A stretch of DNA of 64,000 nt from Auricularia sp. M13 (taxonomy: Eukaryota; Basidiomycota; Agaricomycetes; Auriculariales; Auriculariaceae): NCBI GenBank assembly GCA_037042915.1, contig CM073203.1:1860001-1924000 (forward strand). Reading direction: 5' to 3'. Position numbers and translations under genes: made by a program. Below are positions 56,535 through 64,000 of the stretch, piece by piece (position 1 is the stretch's first letter; each line of letters starts with the position of its first letter). Below the pieces are notes generated by a model. That model was not told the DNA's origin. It did no database searches and saw only the letters and a list, made by a program, of their open reading frames with translations.

Positions 56535-57562
56535 CACTGAAATAGATACATATGGACACGAAGGGTCGGAGGCATAGTGTCTGCTCACGGGCTTGCAACT
56601 TCCAGGGAGACTCGCACAGTACTGATGCAACAGCTCTCGCGACTCACGAACGGGAGCTCAGCAAGGACTGATTTTATCCAACGCCACCTTTAAGCGACGC
56701 AAGAATGATGGCGGAATGTATGCTTCAGACGGGACGCCAGTTGGCGTGCAGCAAACTCTGTTGACTGGCATCTGCCACCAAAGAGCTGCGGTAGCACGAT
56801 TCAAGCTTCTGGCTGACGCGCACGAAGGGTAAGCAAAGACGGATTCGGACAGCCCCAAGGATGAGGCCCTGATGCAGTCAAGGATATACGATTCCCCACG
56901 TCTTTCAACGAATCGTGCATCCATGCATCGTTTAATGGATCTCGGTTAGTATCACAGTATGTAATTGCCATGAGCCGTTCGTACATCGTGTCTTCAGCGT
57001 TCCGCCCGCAGCGACCTTGCGCGCAGCCCACGGACAAAATTGCGAGCCCACTTGATTGCCACAGTCCAGACTCAACACTCCTCATCCCTCATGAAGTCGT
57101 CAACGGTCACACCCACTCGCGAACGCACACAACACGGCCCAGCCCAGTCACAAAGAAAGTCACAACAGACACTGCCAGTGGCCCGAGAAAAGAAAAACAG
57201 CGATAGATAGTATACAGCAGAAGACCTCAAACGGAATAGCAGCGTGGCAAAGACGACGACGACAAGATGAAATGAGAATGACAGGGCGAACGCGAACATA
57301 ATCAGATGCCAGACGAGGAGGCGAGACTGAGACTAATTTAGCGGTACGGCGTAGGATAATAAAATGGACGATGCAGGTCGGACACAGAGTGAGAGAGTGA
57401 GAGTGAGAGGGAGGAGGGCGGAGGGACGGGATGCAGGGGGAGGGAATAAGATACTTTAGGGAGGCGAGAGGGACAGGACGAGGAAAGACGGTATGGCACA
57501 GTGTCCCAGGAATACTGCAGAACCTCCACATCCACTCGAAACCGAAAACGAAGATGATGAAG
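56535..57562. other. Intergenic, no gene recognised
   Basis: About 1 kb between the start of the DUF6535 gene and the end of the RhoGAP gene, both minus strand. It contains a GAGAGTGAGAGTGAGAGGGAGG purine run near 57390-57415. It should hold the DUF6535 promoter and the RhoGAP 3' end. Confidence 0.45.
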
Positions 57563-60500
57563 CTACGCGATACCCGCCCCGCGCCCATGCACAGGCCGGT
57601 AATCGGGGTCGATCTCGTCGCAATGCAGGTGCATGAGCAAGTTCAGCACGAAGCGCTGCTCATGCGCCGCATTGGCAAACACGACCGCCGCGCTCTCGCT
57701 CGCGCACCGTACGAGGTTGGGCGCCATGACGAGCGCGAGGTTCGGCGCGGTCATCTTCGTGCGCGCCGTCACGCGCTCGTCGAGGAACAGCTGCAGAAAG
57801 CTGACGACGAACGCGACCACACGCCGATTATGCGTCGGCAGGCGCGCGACGAGCTGCACGGCGCCCAGCACGTCCGCCCTGACGCACTCGTCGTACAGCT
57901 CGTCCGGCACCAGCGGCGCCTGCAGCTCGCGCAGCCACAGCTTGAGCAGGCTCGCGGGCACGTGCGGGTCGTCGATGCCGTCGAGCGTGTAGAACCCGCG
58001 GTCGATGCGCAGCTTGAGCTCCGCGACGGCGTCCCCGTCGCCCGGCACGCGGAAGATGCCCTCCGCGCGCGTGCCGCCGAGCGCGAGGATGCCGTCCGCC
58101 AGGAAGGGCAGCACGATCGGCACGCCCGCGCCGGGGTACGTGCGCGCCTGCAGCCGCATCACCGCGTCCAGCGGCTCGCCGAACGTGCTCGGGTTGAACG
58201 CCGCGTCGCTCGCGCTCTCGATCTCGCCCACCGTCGGCGCGCGCCCGCGCGGCCCCTTGCGCGCGATGATGGGCAGCCGCCGCAGGCAGTACTTGGCCAT
58301 CACGTCGATCCGCCCTTCCGACACGCCCAGATGCCGCTCGAGGAAGCCGTACAGGTACGTCTCGAAGTTTTTCGACGGCGGGAACGTGATGAGCAGCACG
58401 CAGAGGAACTGCCAGCCCTTGAAGACGCTTTGACTGTGGGTGGGTGGTCAGCAATGGGGGCGGATACGAGGGTTAAAGAGGCGGGCGCGGCGACCGGGAA
58501 GAGGATCGAATAGATGCGGCTACGGGCGATGAAAAAACGCGGGCGATGGCGAGCAAGAGCGAATGGATGGACACGGTCACGAGGGATGAAAGGGCGCGGG
58601 CGACGGCGAGGAAGAACGAAGGTATGGCAGCAGCTACGAGGGATGAAAAGGCGCGCGGGACGGTCGTGAAGGCCGGTAGCGGTCGATCGTCCATAGGCCA
58701 GTATCAGCTGCATGCAGACAGTCGCCAGCAGCGAAGAGCCGCACGTAGACGCGGTCTACGCACAGGCACGAGCAGCGATGGGCAGACCGGACGCGTCAGC
58801 AGCGACGGAATGCACTTGGTAGGCAGCAGCGACCGACCGCGCAGCGACGGCCTCGTCACAGACCCACTGTCCATAGGCACGGGTATTGGCTGCCTGCCGA
58901 CAGTAGCCAGCAGCGAAGAGCCGGTCACGGAGGCCAGCAACAGCAACATGGGCGCAGGCGCCAGCAGCAATAGGCTGCCGGTGGGACCCGCGACGACGAG
59001 CAGACGAGCGAGAACGCGATGGACTGTGCGCACGCGCCGCTGGACTACCACACATATGCCCGACGCACGCAGCAGTCGACTGCGCGCAGCGTCCTGCCAC
59101 TCGCGGCTAGGAGTAGCGCATGCGCGACCAGCGACGCTCTCCACGCAGGCGCAAGCATCGCCGGACTCCACCGCGCAGGCGCGAGCAACAGTCTAGTCGT
59201 GCGCGCGCGCACACAGACGTCCATGACCAGACACAGCCCGGCCAACGAGGCGGAGCGAGCGGGAGCAGGAACGACGGGTTCAGAAGCAGGGAACGATGGC
59301 GTAGGAACAAGGAAATGACGGCGAGCACGCCCGCCACGAAAGAAAATAAAGCAAAGAAGCAGAAAACAGAAAGAACTCACGCATTCGGATTCGCACTCAA
59401 CTGCTTGACGAGCTGGCAGTACACCTCGTCACGCAGCTCGCCGTGCGCGACGCCCTCGCCGAGCACCCACCGCGCCTCCTCGCGCGTCCCGCCCGGCGCG
59501 TCGCCCATCACTTTTTGCAGCGCGCGGAAGATCCGCACGGCGTCGCGGTGCAGCGTCCGCGGCACGTTCAGGAGGGGCGTCGTCAGTGGGGCCTGTATGG
59601 CGGGCGCATGATGGCAAGAGGTGGGTGGGTGGATGGGAATGGACGGAATGGGTGGGCGGGAGAGGATGGGGAACGGACGGAATGGGTGGGCGGGAGAGGA
59701 TGGAGAGCACGGGTCGATGGACACAGAGTGGCGGCGGGCAGGACGGCGGGCGCGAGGGCGGCAGTGGGTCGGCGGATGAAGGGACGGCGGCGCGTACGAC
59801 GGTTCGGGCAGAGATTGAGGGGCAGCAGACGACGGATGGAAGAGCGGCGCGCGGTGCGAGGGAGCGGGCGCGAAGGGTGGAAGAGCGACGCGGGTAGACA
59901 CGAGGCACGAATGAAAGCATGACGGGTGGATGGAGGGACGGCGACAAGGGGCAGGCACGCGTGGATGCATAGCGGCGCAGGAGGGTGGACGGCGACGGCG
60001 GAGGACACGCATGAATGAGCGATCGGGCGGGCGGGCGCGAATGGGTAGACGGCGACGCAATGCACCGATGGATCGGATGAGCGTGGATGGCAATGCGGAC
60101 GCGCACGAATGTATGGATAGCGGCGGGTCGGGCACGAATGAATAGCGGCGCGAGCGCACATGGATGGATGGATGCATGTCGGGGCGGACGGACGCAGGCG
60201 CGAATGCATGACGGGGCGAGTGAGCGCGAATGGACGCATAGCGGCGGGCAAAAATCAAAAAAGGATAGCCGGCGATGCGGGCGGGCGTGTAAGGAAGGAG
60301 GGGGGCGGGCACAGTAGGAAAGGCGAAGCGCGCGGGGATGAACAGATGGTGGACGGCGGACGGCAGCGAGCAGCAAGAATAGCGGGTGGCAGCGAGCATA
60401 GGCAACGCGCAGCAGTAGCAAATCGTTACGAGACCGACAAAAAAAAATGCGAAAAAAAAAATCAGCTCCCCACTCTATACTCCCAACCGCAAAGCAGCAA

Positions 60501-63007
60501 AAAAAAAAAAAGAAAAAGCGCACCTTCTGCCACGTCATCATCTTCTCGACAGGCACGCGCCGCCGGAAGATGAGGCCCGTGCTGTGTTTCGCAAAGTAGC
60601 GCTTCGCGAAATCCGACCCGGCGAACTGCTGGATCTCCTCCGCCAGCTCGCGCGGGAAGCTGGGTACGGGCGAGCGGCGTGAGTGAGCGGGGTGAGCGGG
60701 GTGAGCGCGGATGGAGGTGAGCGCGGATGGAGGTGAGCGGCGTGGAGGACAAAGGGCAGCGAGCATTGTGCGGAGTGAGCGGCGGGCGGTGAGGGAGTGA
60801 GTAGTGTTGCGGAAGGAGGGGGTGGGAGGTGGGAAGGGTGCGAGCGCGGATGAAGGCGAGCGCGGATGAAGGCGAGGCGCGCGGTGAGTGCAAGACGGAT
60901 GCGCGGCAAGTGGACGTCGTCGAAGCGGTCAGTGGCGGGCGGTTGGGCGGTGGAGGCGAGCGGTGAGCGTTGTGGGCGGAGGCGGACAATAGTGAACGTG
61001 AGCGTTAGATTAGACGAGAAATCGGGGCAGCGGGAGTGAAAGTGAAAGAGCGCGGGAAGCGACAAAGATGGAACGTGAACATGAACAGGACAGAGCACGC
61101 GAGGGTGCACGATGAAGTTGGAATCGAGCAACGCGAGCGTGTGGAGGGGTGCAGTTGGTTGCAACGGAGAACAACAGAAGACTCGTCAGCCCATGTCCAT
61201 GTTCTGTGCGCAGAATGGGAAAAATGAACGAACGCACCCAATCCGATCCCCCTCCCTCTCCTGCCCATCCCTCTCCCTCTCCCGCTCCCGCTCCCTCCCA
61301 CCCTCCTTCCCACCCTCCTTGCCGGGCACCCCGACGAAAACAGCCGGCGCGCCCTCGCGCCGCGGCGCCATCCGCCGCGCGGCCTCGTGGTCCACAACCG
61401 GCGCGCCGATCATGCCCTTCAGACTCTGCCCGCGCGGACGGTTCGCCCAACTTCCCCCTGCCCCTCCTCCTCCCCCCGCTCCCCCTCCTTGGCGCTTAAT
61501 AGCAAGACTGGCACTGGACGCGCTGGCCTTCTGGACCGCATAAAACCCAGGTTGGGAAGGGCGGGGGCCGGAGACCGAGCGGCGCCCGGTGATGAGCTCC
61601 GCGGCCGCCTGCAGACTCTGCGGGTGCGGGAGGGGGAGGGAGTACGCGTCCTCGGAGTTGGCGCGCAGCTGCGTGCTGCTCTTGCTCCGCATCCGTTGTG
61701 CGCTGCCGTTCAGGCCTGTAGAGGCGGGTGTCGAGCTGCTGCGCGGGAGGGCCGGGCGGCCGTTTGCGGTGAAGCTCGACGGCGGGGGCGGCGCTGCTCC
61801 GTTGGTATAGCTTGACGGCGCGGTGACGATGGGCGTCGGGTGGCCGCTGACGGGCGGCCGGTTCGCCGTGGGCCGCTGCGGGCGCATAGAGGGCGTGGGC
61901 GGGGATACGCTGATGGGCGGGCCGCTGGCGTGCGCGTGCGAGAAGGGCACGTCGGCGAACGCGACGCGGCTCGGGGAGCTCGCGCCCTCCCTTCTGCGCG
62001 AGGAGCCGGACGAGCGCATGGCCGAGGCCTGCGTGCGGTGTTGGGAGTGGGATTGGGGAGGGGAGTGGGAGGTGGAGGAGGGCGCCTGGGGTATGGTGGG
62101 CGTCGCGGGCGGGGTGAGGCGCTCCAAGCTCGCTTCTGGTTTCGTGTCGACGGCGGGAGAGGGGGAAGGGGCGACGATGGACGCGCGCGGGGAGAGGTAG
62201 GCCGTCGAGAGCCGTTTGCCGAGCGTCGTCGTCTGCAGCGGAAGGAGGGCGCGTTAGCGGGTTGGGCTGGCGCGGGATCAACTTGGCGCTAGAACGGCGC
62301 GGTGGAAGATGGCGGGCGCGATGGCGACGGTGTACTGCACCAGAACGCAGCAGGCTGCCTTCGGGACAGAGTGCCAGGCAGGCAGGCAGGCCTCATGCGC
62401 GCAACACAGCCCCGCGTGCCCGGCGTGCAGGGTCGCAGCGAACAATCCAACCGCGGGCAACAGTCTCCGCGCAACCGACAACGGACGACGAGCGGGCTCA
62501 CCTGGATGATGGCGAGCGGGATGACGAAGCCCTCGGGGCGCGTCCAGACGGTGTCGCCGGTGCGCGTGTGGTAGTAGTACGGCAGGCCGCTGCCCGACGT
62601 GTCCTCGATCTCCCACCACTCGCCGTCCGCGCTGCGCGGGAGCCTACAGCGTGCGCGCGTTCAGCGTAAAAAGTAAAGGAAGGAAGAGGCAGGCGTACAC
62701 GAAGTTGCCCTCGGGCGGGTCCCACGCGCACTCGCCCGTCGCCGGGCACGCGTAGAACTCGGCCCCGCTCTATACAAAAAGGAAAAAAAAAAAGAGGCGG
62801 GGAGTCAGCAAGCGCCGCTACACGCGAAGAGCGAAGAGCGAAGAGGGGACGCACAGACGGGTCGGCCAGCGTCACCCAGAAGTTGGCGCCCCACTCCGTC
62901 TGCCCTTCCTTCTCTTTCGACGCAGACACGGCGCTGGCGCTGGTGCCCGCCGTCGACCCGCCCGCGCCGTTCGACGTCGTCGCCGTCGTGGTGGTCGAGG
63001 AGCTCAT
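57563..63007 (-). CDS. WW-WW-MyTH4-RhoGAP protein (ARHGAP39/Vilse type)
   Basis: GTPase-activating protein for Rho/Rac/Cdc42-class GTPases, with a MyTH4 module for cytoskeletal binding. The ATG at 63007 gives MSSSTTTTATTSNGAG. The first WW domain (WGANFWVTLADPS, then GAEFYACPATGECAWDPPEG) and the second (GEWWEIEDTSGSGLPYYYHT, then DTVWTRPEGF) are split by introns. A long Ser/Pro-rich linker runs to about 61330. MyTH4 is assembled from FPRELAEEIQQFAGSDFAKR, YFAKHSTGLIFRRRVPVEKM, APLTTPLLNVPRTLHRDAVR and YCQLVKQLSANPNA. The RhoGAP domain has GILALGGTRAEGIFRVPGDG with the arginine finger in IFR, VPASLLKLWLRELQAPLVP, and KMTAPNLALVMAPNLVR, ending HGRGAGIA at 57563. All key residues are present; about 830 residues in total. 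Three introns are unusually long (see separate entries). Confidence 0.88.
58434..59380 (-). repeat. 947-bp RhoGAP intron filled with tandem repeats
   Basis: The donor GTGAGT (after CTCAGCGCGAATCCGAATGC-side exon end at 59381) and the acceptor CCCACAG at 58434 are both clear. Four units of about 57 bp start at 58465, 58521, 58578 and 58635 (TACGAGGGATGAAAAGGCG type). A second pair, about 180 bp apart, shares AGTCGCCAGCAGCGAAGAGCC near 58720 and AGTAGCCAGCAGCGAAGAGCC near 58900. The intron is GC-rich, without a gene. Confidence 0.7.
59593..60523 (-). repeat. 931-bp RhoGAP intron with minisatellite content
   Basis: The donor GTGCGC at 60523 and the acceptor TACAG at 59593 join WQK to APLTTPLL inside MyTH4. 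The interior has a 34-bp direct repeat (GGACGGAATGGGTGGGCGGG at 59641 and 59675) and many variants of GAATGnATnGCGGCG. Near the donor there are A-tracts on the plus strand (60440-60512), so the coding strand is T-rich there. Confidence 0.65.
60660..61312 (-). repeat. About 650-bp RhoGAP intron with short tandem repeats
   Basis: The acceptor CCCAG at 60660 precedes FPRELAEE. The donor is placed near 61312 within a GGGAGG-rich run and is less certain. Tandem 9- and 18-bp units appear at 60680-60740 (GAGCGCGGATGGAGGT) and 60840-60880 (GCGAGCGCGGATGAAG). Confidence 0.5.
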
Positions 63008-64000
63008 CGCGCAGAGGACAGGAGCGGAGGCCGGAGTCGGAAAGCAGAGCACAGAGCAGAAAGCGAACGGTCGGTCGGTCGGGCGGCGCCGCATCATTTG
63101 ATTGCCTTCTCTCCGCTCCTCGCCCCTGGCCCAATCCATCCTCCAAGTCCTCCCGGCCCCTGTCTCGCGCCCGCGCGCGTCCGCGACGGTGCCGCCGCTG
63201 TATACGAGCTCGACGCTGCGATGGTGTCTTTTTGGGATTTAATTCGACCTGACAGAAATTTCAAATCCGCTACTTAGCTGCCCGAGCTCTCCCGTTTTCA
63301 GTCTGCCTTCGTCCGTCGTCCAGCCTTCAGGTCCCTGCATGCCCGCTCGGCCGCTCTTGTATCCATCCTCGCTCCCGCCCAGCCCGCCGACGTCGTAATT
63401 GACGACCTTGCGCTCGTGCCTGTCGGCCTCACGGTTCATCCACCCGACCGACGACTGATGATCTATATCTTGACTCCTGCGTTTCACTGGATGCCTTCCC
63501 GTACGGTATTCCGCTAAATCTACGTGGCCTAAACCGACGGAAGAAGTCCGCAGGCAAGGGCATCACGCTTCTTTGATCCAAGTCGACGTGCGTAAATCTC
63601 TGGCCAGAGGCAAGTCTGCGTAGGGGGGGTACCCCCCTCACGCAGATTTAACGTGGTCCCGCAAACCTGAATTGATGTGAACCGCGCTGATTACGGCCGT
63701 AACACCCGACAACGTCTCGATGGCAAGTCAAATGTGCCAGCCATGGAGAATAACTCGAAGTCCGAGAGCACTTTTTTGTGCACTTGGACAAGGCCTGAGA
63801 ATGCTGGTGGAAGTTCTGTATCATTCTCTTGCACATTTCTCACTCTAAGTAAACAATCAGTCTCTTAAAGCCATCCTGGTATACTGAGAGATCATCTGCT
63901 GTTATTTTGTGCTCTTGCGGTAGCGTCTGGATTGGGCAGGGTTGGACATGAAGCTCCATGTGCATGCGGGCCGTCGGACATGGCACGGACATAACGGGGA
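63008..64000. other. Upstream of RhoGAP gene; right window edge
   Basis: About 1 kb holding the RhoGAP promoter side and unassigned DNA. A 32-nt imperfect palindrome at 63615-63646 pairs TCTGCGT with ACGCAGA around a GGGGGGTACCCCCC core. No gene was recognised, and any gene continuing beyond 64000 is not visible. Confidence 0.45.

Noticed and set aside
59377-60766. Long minus-strand frames of 342 and 445 codons across RhoGAP introns
   Set aside because: Pro/Ser/His-rich low-complexity translations of tandem repeats. The real exons at each end use splice sites that exclude the interior.
1-64000. CRISPR arrays, operons, bacterial-type promoters or terminators
   Set aside because: The window is eukaryotic, with spliceosomal introns throughout. 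No spaced direct-repeat array was seen.

Overview
The window is nuclear DNA of a filamentous basidiomycete, most likely an Agaricomycete. Genes are split by 45-65 bp introns with GT-AG ends and a CTAAC/CTGAC branch site. It also holds gene families typical of mushrooms: a DUF6535 membrane protein, an F-box/LRR protein, a WW-MyTH4-RhoGAP protein and a P450. No rRNA or convincing tRNA was seen.

Layout. 0-9 kb: a cytochrome P450 (minus), an X-family DNA polymerase of lambda/Pol4 type with BRCT and helix-hairpin-helix modules (plus), a 72-residue spliced gene (minus) and a glutathione transferase (plus). 10-11.6 kb: a bZIP transcription factor (minus). 13.3-24.8 kb: one very large LINE (non-LTR retrotransposon) on the minus strand. 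It is delimited by a poly(A) tail and a perfect 20-bp target-site duplication. It carries an APE-endonuclease/reverse-transcriptase ORF2, a CCHC-knuckle ORF1 read through two apparent spliceosomal introns, and a small upstream zinc-finger ORF. 25.5-31.3 kb: a small acidic reading frame, an unknown acidic protein, a 75-residue spliced gene, and an F-box/LRR gene with a decayed partial copy beside it. 33.7-39.1 kb: a single-pass membrane protein, a DUF2196 (YwbE-like) protein with a C-terminal zinc finger, divergent from it an HSL-type alpha/beta hydrolase, and a conserved hypothetical protein.

39-47 kb is gene-poor and repeat-rich. It has one copy (plus) of a dispersed repeat whose second copy (minus) lies at 50.8-53.0 kb, and a 336-bp tandem duplication. 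The second repeat copy is split by a young 649-bp fold-back element: two 308-bp arms around a 33-nt loop, flanked by 6-bp duplications. The first copy preserves the empty site. 47.3-48.7 kb: a bHLH transcription factor with a probable frameshift. 53.3-56.5 kb: a DUF6535 membrane protein. 57.6-63.0 kb: a WW-WW-MyTH4-RhoGAP protein whose gene has three introns of roughly 650-950 bp made of GC-rich tandem repeats.

No cluster or operon logic links the host genes. They look like ordinary housekeeping, regulatory and lineage-specific genes separated by repeat islands. The most unusual objects are the intron-bearing 11.5-kb LINE and the near-perfect fold-back element. Exon borders were derived by eye from reading frames and splice motifs and need transcript support.
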